DNA of 64,000 bases, from positions 1-64,000 of the forward strand of contig NZ_JAIUDQ010000021.1 of assembly GCF_020164435.1 (NCBI RefSeq), written 5' to 3'. This document shows, piece after piece, positions 18,277 to 28,130 of this stretch. The notes below the pieces were generated by a model. That model was not told the DNA's origin, did no database searches, and worked only from the letters and a program-made list of their open reading frames with translations. Position numbers and translations under genes: made by a program. Position 1 is the stretch's first letter; the number at the start of each line of letters is the position of its first letter. This DNA is from Phyllobacterium lublinensis (GTDB lineage: Bacteria; Pseudomonadota; Alphaproteobacteria; Rhizobiales; Rhizobiaceae).

Positions 18277-18954
18277 TCAGGTGATGACGCCGTCGGGTTG
18301 TTTTTTCATCATCGTAGCGTACGTGTTCGCCATCCGCTCGGTCTCCTCGAGGTAGGAAGCAGCGCTGGCACGGGATCGAACCAAATCATACAGGGTGGCA
18401 ATTGCCGAAAAATGCTGGCAGACGGCCTTGCGGTCGAGATATGCGATCCAAAAGCACAAGTAGAAGTCTGCGAGAGAAAAACGGTTTCCGAGTGCGTAGG
18501 GCCCCGTTTGTGACAGCCTGGTGTTCAACACGTCCAGGCGGCTGAGGACGAGCGATTTCGCCAGTTCCTGTATGCCGGCATTATCCTCGCTTCGCAGGGA
18601 GAAGCGGTGTGGAAAATGAAAGCGCTTCATCTCCGATTGTATGTCGGCGGCAATGTGGAAAACCGCTGAAAGAAACAGCCCCCTGTCCGGATCCGTCGAT
18701 AGCGGAGCAAGATCGGAGATTTGGTGCCGATCTGCCAGATATAGCATCAGGGCCGCAACCTCGTAGAGCACGTTGCCCTCAGGGGTGATCAGCACCGGCA
18801 CAAGACCGGCCGGATTTATGGCAAGGAACCTTTCCGAGCGGTGCTCACCATTCATTATGTCTACTTTTCTGAGTTCGTATTCGATCTTGCCTTCTTCAAG
18901 CACCCATTGGACTAGCGGTGCGCGGGTGAAATCACCTCCATAGAGAATATACAT
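18277..18954 (-). CDS. Glutathione S-transferase family protein
   Basis: From the ATG at 18954 the protein has 225 residues. The N-terminal thioredoxin-like domain (MYILYGGDFTRAPLVQWVLE) carries the cis-Pro region NPAGLVPVLI and the glutathione-binding loop, and the helical C-terminal domain has the N-capping motif region FSLADFYLCF. AGGGGG 7 bp upstream favours this start over the in-frame ATG at 18990. It probably conjugates or reduces electrophiles with glutathione; the substrate is unknown. It is a single gene, convergent with the MscS gene. Confidence 0.83.
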   Translation of the reverse strand: MYILYGGDFTRAPLVQWVLEEGKIEYELRKVDIMNGEHRSERFLAINPAGLVPVLITPEGNVLYEVAALMLYLADRHQISDLAPLSTDPDRGLFLSAVFHIAADIQSEMKRFHFPHRFSLRSEDNAGIQELAKSLVLSRLDVLNTRLSQTGPYALGNRFSLADFYLCFWIAYLDRKAVCQHFSAIATLYDLVRSRASAASYLEETERMANTYATMMKKQPDGVIT

Positions 18955-19166
18955 TGGATCCCCCTTGGCGATCGACCTGTAAAGCCGCATGGCAATACTC
19001 TGTTCGTATCGGACATTGAGATTCTTATCGATGATCGACGCAATTGTATCTCAATACTAAACTCTGAACTCTCATATTCAATCTTTTCAGCCTGTTGCGT
19101 CCCGTGAAACACTGTCCGTGTTGAGGGGCTTCCATCGCCGCTTTTTGTTCGAGGAGTACGTCTGAA

Positions 19167-19745
19167 ATGATGAAGTCATCGTTTGCATCGCCTGTCCGAA
19201 CTGAGCCAATCGCCATACTGCCGGAACCGGCAATATTCAGAAGTCGCAATATCACCCGCTGCATGGGGGTGGCCGCTGTCACCCTCATGGCCGTCGCTTT
19301 GATACAGGAGCCTGCTTCGGCAGCGTCTCCAGCAACGGGAAGCTTTTCCGTCAAGATTACCATCAATTCCGAATGCAAGTTGATTTCCTCTTCCGATCTC
19401 GATTTCGGCAGCCAGGGTGTTCTCAACGCGAATGTCGATGCGACCAGCAACCTGACGGTGCAATGCACTCCGGGAACTTCCTACAATGTGGGGCTTGGAG
19501 CCGGCGCTGGAACCATTGGCGCGCGTCACTTGACCGGGCCCGGCAACACCACGATCGACTACAATCTCTACCGAGACCCCGATCATACCCAGGTATGGGG
19601 CACGACCATCCTGGCCGACACGGTGTCGAAGACCGGAGACGGCACGGCCCAACTGATCCCCGTCTATGGCCGAGTGGCACCGCAGGCAACGACCCCGCCG
19701 ACGGGCAATTATTCCGACACGATCGACGTGACCGTTACCTACTAG
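19167..19745 (+). CDS. Spore coat U domain pilin-like protein (CsuA/B-like)
   Basis: This 192-residue secreted protein has a long basic N-region and a hydrophobic signal segment ending about EPASA. One SCPU domain follows, with paired cysteines (SECKLISSSDLDFGSQG and TVQCTPGTSYNVGLG) and the family's terminal donor-like strand DTIDVTVTY. SCPU proteins are major subunits of archaic chaperone-usher pili, used in surface attachment and biofilm formation. It is the first gene of a four-gene pilus operon. GAGGAG about 11 bp upstream supports the start at 19167. Confidence 0.85.
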   Translation: MMKSSFASPVRTEPIAILPEPAIFRSRNITRCMGVAAVTLMAVALIQEPASAASPATGSFSVKITINSECKLISSSDLDFGSQGVLNANVDATSNLTVQCTPGTSYNVGLGAGAGTIGARHLTGPGNTTIDYNLYRDPDHTQVWGTTILADTVSKTGDGTAQLIPVYGRVAPQATTPPTGNYSDTIDVTVTY

Positions 19746-19859
19746 CGAATCCTCTCATCAGGGCCCGCTATTAATAAGTTGGAACTGGCTCCTGCGCATC
19801 GGTCGCGCTCGCGCGGTGGTGCAGGAGCTTCATTAGCAGCAGCAATCAGGAAAATATCG

Positions 19860-20570
19860 ATGCGACCTATGCTTTACGGCATCAGCGCGATGAGTCTCGT
19901 CGTGCCGTTTACCGCCACCGCGCAAGCTTCTTCATTGCGCCTTTCGCCGACGAATCTGGAAATCGTCGCGCCGGCCAGTGCGGGCATGCTCACACTGACC
20001 AATGACGGCACCCGTCCGATCCAGATGCAGGTCCGCATCTATCGCTGGACGCAGTCTGGCGGCGAAGACCATCTCGAACCTGCGGACGACGTTGTCGCCA
20101 GTCCGCCTCTGACCACCCTTCCGGCGAACAAGCCTTATCAAGTGCGTATCATACGCATTGCCCACCGGCCGGTGACCAGCGAAGAGAGCTATCGCGTCGT
20201 TGTCGATGAGCTGCCTGACCCCAATCGCAAGCGCGCCGGGGCGGTCGCACTGGTCGTGCGCTACTCGTTGCCGGTCTTCTTCAAGAGCGAGGATGCGACG
20301 CCCGCTGAGGTGAAGTGGGGACTGGTGCAGTCGAAGGGCAACCTTCTGCTTACGGCGCACAACGCCGGGAATGCCAGGCTCCGCCTCTCCGACGTGCAAC
20401 TGGTGCAGGGCGGACGGCTGATCGGGGGGCGCAAGGGGCTCGTTGGCTATGTGCTGGGCGGGGCAAGCATGCAGTGGCCGATCCTGGCCGACAAAAAAGT
20501 CCTGCCGGGCAATCTCACCTTCAAGGGACAAAGCGAGTCGGGACCATTCAACACCGACCTTACGAAGTAG
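19860..20570 (+). CDS. Archaic pilus periplasmic chaperone (CsuC/PapD family)
   Basis: The protein is 236 residues from the ATG at 19860, with a signal peptide ending FTATAQA. The first Ig-like domain contains LRLSPTNLEIVAPASAGMLT and the beta-strand region around YQVRIIRIAHRP that donates a strand to pilins; the second domain follows. It keeps subunits folded in the periplasm and delivers them to the usher encoded 15 bp downstream. The frame extends to 19779 without signal-peptide character, so I reject that start. Confidence 0.85.
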   Translation: MRPMLYGISAMSLVVPFTATAQASSLRLSPTNLEIVAPASAGMLTLTNDGTRPIQMQVRIYRWTQSGGEDHLEPADDVVASPPLTTLPANKPYQVRIIRIAHRPVTSEESYRVVVDELPDPNRKRAGAVALVVRYSLPVFFKSEDATPAEVKWGLVQSKGNLLLTAHNAGNARLRLSDVQLVQGGRLIGGRKGLVGYVLGGASMQWPILADKKVLPGNLTFKGQSESGPFNTDLTK

Positions 20571-20584
20571 CAGCGGTTGTTGAT

Positions 20585-23011
20585 ATGGCACGTCCCTCTA
20601 TCAACAACACATGCTCGACGATGATCGCCACCCTCTTCATCGGCGGTCCCTTCTTCCTGACCTCCAGCATGGCACAGGAATCCGACATGAAGCCGCCGGC
20701 AGCTGTAGCGCCACAGGTCGTGGCACAGGATCTCTACCTTGAAGTCTTCATCAATGATGCATCCACACAATTGATCGGAGCGTTCAAGCAATCGCAGGAC
20801 GGCAGTTTGAAGACGACGCCACAAGAATTGCACGATGTCGGCATCAAGCCTGATGCCAAGGCAATCGAACCGGACGGAATGATCCTGCTCGATCATCTCG
20901 ATCATGTTCGCTACCGGGTGGATATCCCAACGCAACGTCTCTACATCACCACGATCGACACAGCCCGCACACCCAAAGTCTTCGATGCCAATCCTGCCCC
21001 CGATGAGAGGGAGGATGTTGCGCAATCAAGCTGGGGCGCCGTGCTGAATTATTCGTTGTTTGCCAGTATGGATAATCTGCTGGATGACCGCGTGCGTCCC
21101 TCGACAGGCCTGTCCGGGAGCTTCGATGCACGATGGTTCAGCCCCTACGGCATGGTCCGGCAATCGTTCACGGCAAGTCCCTTCGATGGCGATGAGTATG
21201 GGGTGACCAGGCTGGATACGACGTGGAGCAGATCCGATCCGCAGCGGATGATAACCTACCGTGCCGGCGACATCGTTTCCGGCAGCCTGCCCTGGACCCG
21301 TCCGGTCTACCTTGGTGGCCTGCAGGTCGAGCGCAATTTCGCGCTGAGGCCCGATCTCGTAACGCTGCCGGTTCCGGTCGTATCGGGTACAGCTGCTGTT
21401 CCCTCGACGCTCGATATCTACATGCAGAATGTCAGGACATACAGCACGTCAGTACCCGCGGGGCCATTCGAGGTCACGAATTTGCCGGTGATCACCGGCC
21501 AGGGCGAGGCGAAGGTGGTCCTTCACGATACGCTTGGCCGCGAGACGAGCACCAGCATGCCGTTTTATATGTCGAATCTCATGTTGAAGGAGGGGTTGAT
21601 AGATTTTTCCGCTGAGATGGGCTTTCCACGCCGCAACTTCGGCATGGAGTCTGACGACTATGCCGGCGATCTGATGGGTGTCGCCACTCTCCGCTATGGG
21701 CTGACTGACTGGCTGACCCTCGAAAGCCATTTCGAGGGCGGCGCCGACCTTCTCAATGGGGGCATTGGGGGAACCTTTCCACTTGGCACCTATGGCGTCG
21801 CATCGCTCGCAGCTGCGGGAAGCAGTCACGGCGCAAGCAGCGGCATGATTGTCAACGGCTCGGTCGAGTTACCCTTCGACAACAAATACAGGCTTTATGC
21901 CCGCCGGCAGCAGGCATTTGGCGATTATGACGACATAGCGTCAGTATCAGCGGAAGAACAGCTGCGGACAATTTTCGCGCAGAGCGGCACCGTGTTCAGT
22001 GCTCGAGTGCCGCGCAGCACCACCCAGCTGATGCTTTCGACGCCTGGCCCCTTCGATCACAGCAACCTCAGCTTCGCCTATACCCAGCTCGACAGCGATG
22101 AGGGGTCGAAAATCGCCAGCATCTCCTACAGTCAATCGTTGTTCGAAAGCAGCTCGTTCTATGCGACGGCGTTCATCGATGTCGATCACAGCGATCGTCT
22201 TGGACTATACGCAGGACTGACCATACCGTTCGACCAGGGCATCACGGCCTCGACCGGCCTTGAGCAGACGGGACGCCGCGCATCGGGCTTCGTCGACATC
22301 GCCAAATCGGAAGACCAGGAGGTGGGGAGCTACGGCTGGCGTCTGCGCACGCGCGAGGGCGACGCGCCGGACCGGCTTGCGTCTGGCAGCTTTCGCGCGC
22401 CATTTGCCCGGGTTGAGGGCGGTATCGAGCAGGCGGGCGATGCCGTGCGCGCCACTGGACAGATCGACGGGGCGATCGCGATCGCCGCCGGCGGAGTCTT
22501 TGCGACGAACCGCATCGACGACGCCTTTGCGGTGGTGGATGCCGGAGCGCCGGATGTCGACGTCAAGTTCGAAAACCGGCCGGCTGGGCGTACCAACGGC
22601 AGCGGCAAGCTCATCGTGCCCGACCTGCGATCCTGGGAGCGAAACACCATTGCCATCGATCCAACCAATCTGCCGGTAGATGCCAGTGTGGGCGCAACGC
22701 GCAAGGTCGTCATCCCGGCCGACGGCAGCGGCGTGGTTGTCGATTTCAAGGTTGGCAAGACAACGGCTTCTGCCCTTGTAAGTCTTGTCGACGCAATGGG
22801 ACAACCCCTTGAGGCCGGCCTGAGCGGCCATCTCGAAGGTTCTGCCGGAAGGTTCGTCGTCGGTTATTCCGGCGAGGCCTTCATTTCGTCGCTTGGCAGG
22901 CAAAACAACGTCGTTGTCGATCTGTTCGACGGCAAGAGTTGCCGTGCCGTGTTCGACTACCGGCCGCAGCCCGGAACGCAAGTCAAAATCAAACATGTGG
23001 TGTGCTCATGA
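20585..23011 (+). CDS. Outer-membrane usher of an archaic chaperone-usher pilus
   Basis: The product has 808 residues from the ATG at 20585; an ATG at 20621 is a possible alternative. A signal peptide ends near TSSMA. An N-terminal chaperone-docking domain (DLYLEVFINDASTQLIGAF), a large beta-barrel with plug (about 140-620) and C-terminal domains ending with CRAVFDYRP follow. It forms the pore through which pilin-chaperone complexes are assembled. The frame is open about 90 codons further upstream, but that part overlaps the chaperone gene and reads as non-coding. Its stop overlaps the tip-protein start (ATGA). Confidence 0.88.
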   Translation: MARPSINNTCSTMIATLFIGGPFFLTSSMAQESDMKPPAAVAPQVVAQDLYLEVFINDASTQLIGAFKQSQDGSLKTTPQELHDVGIKPDAKAIEPDGMILLDHLDHVRYRVDIPTQRLYITTIDTARTPKVFDANPAPDEREDVAQSSWGAVLNYSLFASMDNLLDDRVRPSTGLSGSFDARWFSPYGMVRQSFTASPFDGDEYGVTRLDTTWSRSDPQRMITYRAGDIVSGSLPWTRPVYLGGLQVERNFALRPDLVTLPVPVVSGTAAVPSTLDIYMQNVRTYSTSVPAGPFEVTNLPVITGQGEAKVVLHDTLGRETSTSMPFYMSNLMLKEGLIDFSAEMGFPRRNFGMESDDYAGDLMGVATLRYGLTDWLTLESHFEGGADLLNGGIGGTFPLGTYGVASLAAAGSSHGASSGMIVNGSVELPFDNKYRLYARRQQAFGDYDDIASVSAEEQLRTIFAQSGTVFSARVPRSTTQLMLSTPGPFDHSNLSFAYTQLDSDEGSKIASISYSQSLFESSSFYATAFIDVDHSDRLGLYAGLTIPFDQGITASTGLEQTGRRASGFVDIAKSEDQEVGSYGWRLRTREGDAPDRLASGSFRAPFARVEGGIEQAGDAVRATGQIDGAIAIAAGGVFATNRIDDAFAVVDAGAPDVDVKFENRPAGRTNGSGKLIVPDLRSWERNTIAIDPTNLPVDASVGATRKVVIPADGSGVVVDFKVGKTTASALVSLVDAMGQPLEAGLSGHLEGSAGRFVVGYSGEAFISSLGRQNNVVVDLFDGKSCRAVFDYRPQPGTQVKIKHVVCS

Positions 23012-23964
23012 GAATGTGGAGAACCTTCTTCGCGACTGCATTTTTCTGCATCGGCCTCTACCTCTTGCCGTCGAGCGCCTTTGCGCAAACCTGCAATTTC
23101 ACTACGACGGACATGGTGTTTTCGGGCAGTCTGTTGACCGATACGCCATTGACGTCGACCGCAACGATGACGGTGAACTGCTCCGCCATAACAGGCTTAC
23201 TTTGGAAGGTGACGGTTTGCCCGAACATTGGCGCAGGCAGCGGCGGCAGTGATGCGACCAGTCGCTTCACCGATAGCGGCGGGCCCTTGTCTATCCGATA
23301 TCAGCTTTATCAGGATTCGAATTATCAGATTGTCTGGGGTTCATTCTACTCGCAGCAGGGACTGCCACCCGAGATTACCGTCGTTCCGGCAGCGATAGGC
23401 GCGGGCGCCAGTGTCAGCCGCACAATTTACGGAAGGGCCACGGTCTTCAGGACCGCGACTCCCGGTACTCATACCTCGTCCTTTGCCGGTCACACCAGAT
23501 TCCGATATCGGGCATTTGATGGATTCAGCTGCAATGTCGACCGGGGCACGGAGGCGGCCGTGAACTTCAACGTCCGTTTCAATCTCGACAAGGATTGCCG
23601 GATCACTGCCACGGACATCGACTTCGGCAGTCGCGGTCTGCTGAACGCCAATTTCGATCAAACCGGCGAGATTCAAGTCACCTGTTCGTCCGCGACGCCC
23701 TATTCTGTGGCACTGGGACCAGGCAACTCCTCCTTGGGCGGCGCCGAACGGCAGATGACACGCGGCCACGCCGGCATCAGGTACGCCCTATATTCCGATC
23801 CCACACGCACACAGCCCTGGGGAAACATAAAAAATATCAACACGGTGAGCGGTACGGGCACCGCCGAGGCGCAGAGGCTTACCGTTTATGCGCGCGTTCC
23901 CCCGCAGAGCACCCCGCCGCCGGGACTCTATAGCGATAAGATCGTGGTCAGCGTGACATATTAG
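23008..23964 (+). CDS. Two-domain spore coat U protein, probable pilus tip adhesin (CsuE-like)
   Basis: This 318-residue secreted protein has a signal peptide (ending SSAFAQ) and two SCPU domains. The first (about 28-175) has CNFTTTDMVFSGSLLTDTPL, and the second (about 190-318) has CRITATDIDFGSRGLLNANF and ends in SDKIVVSVTY. A two-domain SCPU protein as last gene of the operon matches tip adhesins of Csu-type pili, whose N-terminal domain faces the surface. The ATG overlaps the usher stop by 4 bp. Confidence 0.83.
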   Translation: MRMWRTFFATAFFCIGLYLLPSSAFAQTCNFTTTDMVFSGSLLTDTPLTSTATMTVNCSAITGLLWKVTVCPNIGAGSGGSDATSRFTDSGGPLSIRYQLYQDSNYQIVWGSFYSQQGLPPEITVVPAAIGAGASVSRTIYGRATVFRTATPGTHTSSFAGHTRFRYRAFDGFSCNVDRGTEAAVNFNVRFNLDKDCRITATDIDFGSRGLLNANFDQTGEIQVTCSSATPYSVALGPGNSSLGGAERQMTRGHAGIRYALYSDPTRTQPWGNIKNINTVSGTGTAEAQRLTVYARVPPQSTPPPGLYSDKIVVSVTY

Positions 23965-23992
23965 GCAATCCGGAACGTACCGCGCGCCCTCA

Positions 23993-24022
23993 CACCTGTT
24001 CCAGCGGCCGCTGGAACAGGTG
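23993..24022. repeat. 30-bp perfect palindrome after the pilus operon
   Basis: The half CACCTGTTCCAGCGG (23993-24007) is followed directly by its exact reverse complement, with centre GGCC. It starts 28 bp after the last pilus gene. There is no T run, so simple termination is uncertain. It could be an mRNA 3'-end stabiliser or a protein-binding site. Confidence 0.85.
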
Positions 24023-24170
24023 GGTATGGCATTGCCGAATAATGCGTTTCGATCGCTGATCTTCCGGCAACCAACCTTTGCTTGCACTTTCCTGGTGACA
24101 GGTGGATGCCAGCTCGGAAGTTCGCCAATTTGACCAAGGAGCTCGAGCTGACGAGTTCGAACTTTCGGGT

Positions 24171-24240
24171 GGGGTGAAGACACCCCCGCCAAGGACAAAC
24201 GCTGAGATTGTATCGGCCACATGATACGGCCGACACAATC
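24171..24240. other. Inverted repeats upstream of the type I secretion operon
   Basis: The gap between the pilus operon and the secretion operon (23965-24387) has no gene. Besides the 30-bp palindrome it holds a tight hairpin GGGGTG-AAGA-CACCCC (24171-24186). It also holds an imperfect inverted repeat GATTGTATCGGCC (24206-24218)/GGCCGACACAATC (24228-24240) with one mismatch. The second is well placed as an operator for the secretion genes. Confidence 0.5.
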
Positions 24241-24387
24241 AATATACTTTCTTGCAGTGGACATATTACGACGGGAATGGTATCCGAACCCAAGGTACCC
24301 TTTAGGTATCCATTTATTAAATATAGTTTTTTCAAATATGCCAGCCCGGCACGCTTTTCTATAAATTATTAGTTTCAATGGTATTTC

Positions 24388-26547
24388 ATGGACAATGCAG
24401 ACGCGAATATTGACGACGACACCCGCCTGACCCCTGATACCGGCCTTGTTGCCCTCGCAGCCATTGCAGGCTTTTACCGGATTGCTTCCCAACCCGAAAC
24501 CTTGGCTCGCGAGCTCGCACTGAGCAGGGCGGCACTGCCGGACGACATCCTGTTGGCGGCCAAGTCGATTGGCCTCAAATCCCGCAAGACGACAATACGC
24601 GACGGGGACCGGCTGCGAACGCTACCGACGCCAGCGATCGCAACGCTCAGCGATGGAACGTTCGCGTTGTTGGGCGAGGGCGGTCCGGATGGATACAGGC
24701 TGATCAATCCCGCCGGATTTGCTTCGCGGATCGTCAGTCCCGCAGACCTTCTGACGATGACCGGGGGATCGTTCATTCTTGTCCAGCGACGGTTTGCCGG
24801 TCCCGGCGTCTCACGCGACGCATTCGGGTTCCGCTGGTTCCTGCCGTCCATCTGGCGCTATCGCCGCGCCTTTGGCCATGTCCTTGTCGCATCGCTGTTC
24901 GTTCAACTCTTCGCGCTGGTCACGCCCCTGTTTTTTCAGGTGGTCGTCGACAAGGTGCTGGCGCACCGGAGCTACTCGACGCTGATTGTGCTGGTGGTTG
25001 GCCTTGCCGCCATAGGCCTCTTCGATGTGGTGTTGCAGTATCTTCGTACCTATGCGTTGTCGCATACGACGAACCGTATCGATGTCGAGTTGGGCAGACG
25101 GTTGTTCCGCCACCTCCTCAGGCTGCCGCTCAGCTACTTTGAGACGAGGGCGGCCGGGCAAACCGTGGCGCGGATACGCGAACTGGAAACAATCCGCAAT
25201 TTCCTGACCGGACAAGGTCTGTTCTCCGGGCTTGATCTGGTTTTCACCTTCGTCTTCATCTTCGTTCTCTTCTGCTATTCGGCGAAACTCGCCTGGATCG
25301 TGGTCGCATCAATCCCCTTCTATCTCATCATCGGCTTTCTTATCCGACCGTTTCTCAAGGAGCGCATCGACGAGAAATTCGACCGGGGTGCCTACAGCCA
25401 ACAATTGCTCGTGGAGACGGTCGTCGGCGTCCAGACACTCAAGGCCGCGGCCGTGGAGCCCGTCGTTGCGGCTGAATGGGAAGAGCGGCTGGCCGGCTAT
25501 GTCCGCTCCTCCTTCGCTGCGATCATGCTCGCGGCAAAGGGGCAGAACGCCATTCAATACGTGAACAAAGTCACCAGTGCGGCCTTGCTCCTGTTTGGCG
25601 CGCAGGCGGTCATCAATGGCGAATTGACAGTTGGTGCTCTCGTCGCATTCAACATGATCGCGGGCCAGGTTTCCCAGCCGATCTTGCGGCTGTCACAGCT
25701 CTGGCAGGATTTTCAGCAGGTCCAGGTCTCGATTTCCCGTCTCGCCGACATTCTGAACGCTCCGGCAGAACCGCGTCCGGCAACGCCGATCAGCCTGCCG
25801 CCGCCGAAAGGTGCCATCGAGTTCAAGTCCGTTAACTTCCGCTACCATCCGGATGGCCAGGATGTTCTTCGCGATATCCGCTTTTCCGTCCGTCCGGGAG
25901 AGGTTATTGGCATTGTGGGGCCATCGGGATCGGGAAAGTCTACCCTGACCAAGCTGGTTCAACGTTTCTACATTCCCAATAGCGGTCAGGTTTTCATCGA
26001 CGGGCAGGATATTGCCCAGGTCGATCCCGCCTGGCTCAGGAAGCACATAGGTGTGGTGCTGCAGGAGAACATGCTGTTCAACCGCACCATCCACGACAAC
26101 ATCGTGCTGGCCAATCCGGCCATGCAGCGCGAAGGTGCCATGGCAATGGCCCGTCTGTCTGGAGCGGACGAGTTCATTGCGAAACTGCCGCGCGGCTACG
26201 ATACGCTGATCGAGGAGCGTGGTGCCAATCTCTCCGGCGGGCAGCGGCAAAGGCTTGCCATCGCCCGGGCGCTGGCGACCAATCCGCCGATACTGATCCT
26301 TGATGAAGCCACAAGTGCACTCGACTACGAAAGCGAGCGCATCGTGCTTGGCAATATGCGTGAGATCGTCCGCGGGCGCACCGTCATCATCATCGCCCAT
26401 CGGCTAGCCTCCGTGCGCTATTGCAACCGTATCATCGGTATGAAGGACGGACGTATCGTCGAGGAAGGCACACATGAAACGCTGCTTGCACGGGAAGGCG
26501 GCCTCTATGCCCACCTGTGGAACCTGCAGTCCGGAGGTGTCCAATGA
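24388..26547 (+). CDS. Type I secretion ABC exporter (HlyB-like, C39-like domain inactive)
   Basis: The 719-residue protein has an N-terminal C39-like domain (about 1-135), a six-helix exporter domain (about 155-440) and an ATPase domain. Walker A GPSGSGKST lies near 511 and signature LSGGQRQR near 614. In place of the catalytic Cys of C39 peptidases it has TGLVALAAIAGFY, so it should not cleave a leader and would bind an RTX-type substrate, as HlyB does. It forms the inner-membrane part of a one-step export channel with the HlyD-type protein encoded next. No RTX substrate gene or TolC gene is in the window. Confidence 0.88.
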   Translation: MDNADANIDDDTRLTPDTGLVALAAIAGFYRIASQPETLARELALSRAALPDDILLAAKSIGLKSRKTTIRDGDRLRTLPTPAIATLSDGTFALLGEGGPDGYRLINPAGFASRIVSPADLLTMTGGSFILVQRRFAGPGVSRDAFGFRWFLPSIWRYRRAFGHVLVASLFVQLFALVTPLFFQVVVDKVLAHRSYSTLIVLVVGLAAIGLFDVVLQYLRTYALSHTTNRIDVELGRRLFRHLLRLPLSYFETRAAGQTVARIRELETIRNFLTGQGLFSGLDLVFTFVFIFVLFCYSAKLAWIVVASIPFYLIIGFLIRPFLKERIDEKFDRGAYSQQLLVETVVGVQTLKAAAVEPVVAAEWEERLAGYVRSSFAAIMLAAKGQNAIQYVNKVTSAALLLFGAQAVINGELTVGALVAFNMIAGQVSQPILRLSQLWQDFQQVQVSISRLADILNAPAEPRPATPISLPPPKGAIEFKSVNFRYHPDGQDVLRDIRFSVRPGEVIGIVGPSGSGKSTLTKLVQRFYIPNSGQVFIDGQDIAQVDPAWLRKHIGVVLQENMLFNRTIHDNIVLANPAMQREGAMAMARLSGADEFIAKLPRGYDTLIEERGANLSGGQRQRLAIARALATNPPILILDEATSALDYESERIVLGNMREIVRGRTVIIIAHRLASVRYCNRIIGMKDGRIVEEGTHETLLAREGGLYAHLWNLQSGGVQ

Positions 26548-28025
26548 ACGTACAGGTCGATCCCCGGACGGCAAAACCCGCGCGGTTGGCAAAGCGCCAG
26601 CGGGAGGACAACGAATTTCTGCCTGCCGCGCTGGAAATCCTGGAAACCCCGGCGTCGCCAGTACGCACTGCCATGATCTGGTTCGTCTGCGTGCTCGCGG
26701 CAAGCGCGCTGCTTTGGACGTGGCTGGGAACTTTCGACATCGTTGCTACCGCCCAGGGTAAGATTCAGCCGACGGGCAGGGTCAAGGTCATCCAGTCGAT
26801 CGAGGTCGGAAAGACCATTGAGATATCTGTTTCAAACGGCAGCAAGGTGCGGGCAGGGGATCTCCTTGTCAGACTGGACGACACGGAAATTCGCACTGAA
26901 GAGGCAGCCAGTACCGCCAGCCTCCACGCCTTCCAGGCCGAGGTGACGCGGCGCAAGGCGGTCCAGGCAACGGTCAATGCGTGGCGCGAGGGCGGACTGT
27001 GGCATGTCGCCCATGTGGATGGCGGGCAGCGGCCGGAATTCCCGCCCGAAATACCAGAGGACATCGCGAATAGAGAACGGCTCGTCTACGAGGCAGACGT
27101 CTCGCAACTGGGTTCATCACTTGACAATCTCAATGCGCAACGTCTCCAACGCCAGGCGGAAATTGACAGCCTTACCAAGACGATCGCCGCCCAGGACGTT
27201 CTGGTACAGACCTTGGACGAACGTGTCATCATGCGAACCCGTCTCATTCCGACGGAGGCAGGATCGCGCGCACAGGTAATCGACGCGTTGCAGCAATTGC
27301 AGGAGGCCCAAGCAAACCTGGCCAACCAGAACGGGCAGCTCGCAACGGCACGGGCTGCGCTCAGCGTTACGATCAGTGAGGCAGAAAAGCTGGTTCATGA
27401 TTCTCTGGCCGACAATATCGAGAAACAATCGGCGGCGGAGCGGCAGGTCGACGAGCTGACTCAGCAGGTGATCAAGGCCGGGAAACGACGGCAGTCGATG
27501 ACGATCGCCAGTCCGGTCGATGGCATCGTACAGGCTTCCGCCATCAACACTGTGGGCCAGGTGGTGTCGGCCGGCAGCGAGTTGATGCGGATCGTTCCCG
27601 AAAACGCTGCTCTCGAAATCGAGGCCTATCTGCCCAACCACGACATCGGATTTGTCACTGCCGGCCAGGAGGCCATCATCAAGGTGGAGGCCTATCCGTT
27701 TACCCGTTATGGGATGATCGCGGGAAGGGTCCTGCGCGTTGCCACGGACGCCATTCCCGAACCGGATGCGCAGCAGGTCGAAGAGGCGCCGGCGAAGGAA
27801 CTGCAAAGCATTGTCCCGACGGGCAATGTCCAGCGTGTGCAGAACCTTGTCTTTCCGGTCACCGTCACGCCCGACAAGGCCACTATCGACGTCGATGGCA
27901 AAGCGATGCCGCTTTCCCCCGGCATGGCGGTAACGGTCGAGATCAAGACCGGCAAACGGCGCATCCTCGAATATCTGTTCTCGCCACTTGCCGAGATCTC
28001 ATCCGAGGCAATGGGCGAGCGGTAG
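26544..28025 (+). CDS. HlyD-family type I secretion membrane-fusion protein
   Basis: This 493-residue adaptor has one N-terminal transmembrane helix (about 45-65, MIWFVCVLAASALLWTWLG), a lipoyl/barrel-sandwich hybrid (VIQSIEVGKTIEISVSNGSK), long periplasmic coiled coils (about 165-310) and a C-terminal beta-barrel. It would bridge the HlyB-like exporter to a TolC-type outer-membrane channel encoded elsewhere. The start overlaps the exporter stop (ATGA), so the two are translationally coupled. A GTCCGGC/GCCGGAC stem (28033-28064) follows the stop. Confidence 0.88.
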   Translation: MNVQVDPRTAKPARLAKRQREDNEFLPAALEILETPASPVRTAMIWFVCVLAASALLWTWLGTFDIVATAQGKIQPTGRVKVIQSIEVGKTIEISVSNGSKVRAGDLLVRLDDTEIRTEEAASTASLHAFQAEVTRRKAVQATVNAWREGGLWHVAHVDGGQRPEFPPEIPEDIANRERLVYEADVSQLGSSLDNLNAQRLQRQAEIDSLTKTIAAQDVLVQTLDERVIMRTRLIPTEAGSRAQVIDALQQLQEAQANLANQNGQLATARAALSVTISEAEKLVHDSLADNIEKQSAAERQVDELTQQVIKAGKRRQSMTIASPVDGIVQASAINTVGQVVSAGSELMRIVPENAALEIEAYLPNHDIGFVTAGQEAIIKVEAYPFTRYGMIAGRVLRVATDAIPEPDAQQVEEAPAKELQSIVPTGNVQRVQNLVFPVTVTPDKATIDVDGKAMPLSPGMAVTVEIKTGKRRILEYLFSPLAEISSEAMGER

Positions 28026-28130
28026 CCGGAGCGTCCGGCGGCGTGGGTTGCCGCTCGGCCGGACTTCATCGCTTGGAATTGTCGGGGCCAGCGAGGACCC
28101 GTTATGAACTGATACCGATTGGTCGGGTGT

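Noticed and set aside
20315..20584. 90-codon N-terminal extension of the usher
   Set aside because: It overlaps the chaperone gene in another frame and lacks usher similarity; a signal peptide begins at 20585.
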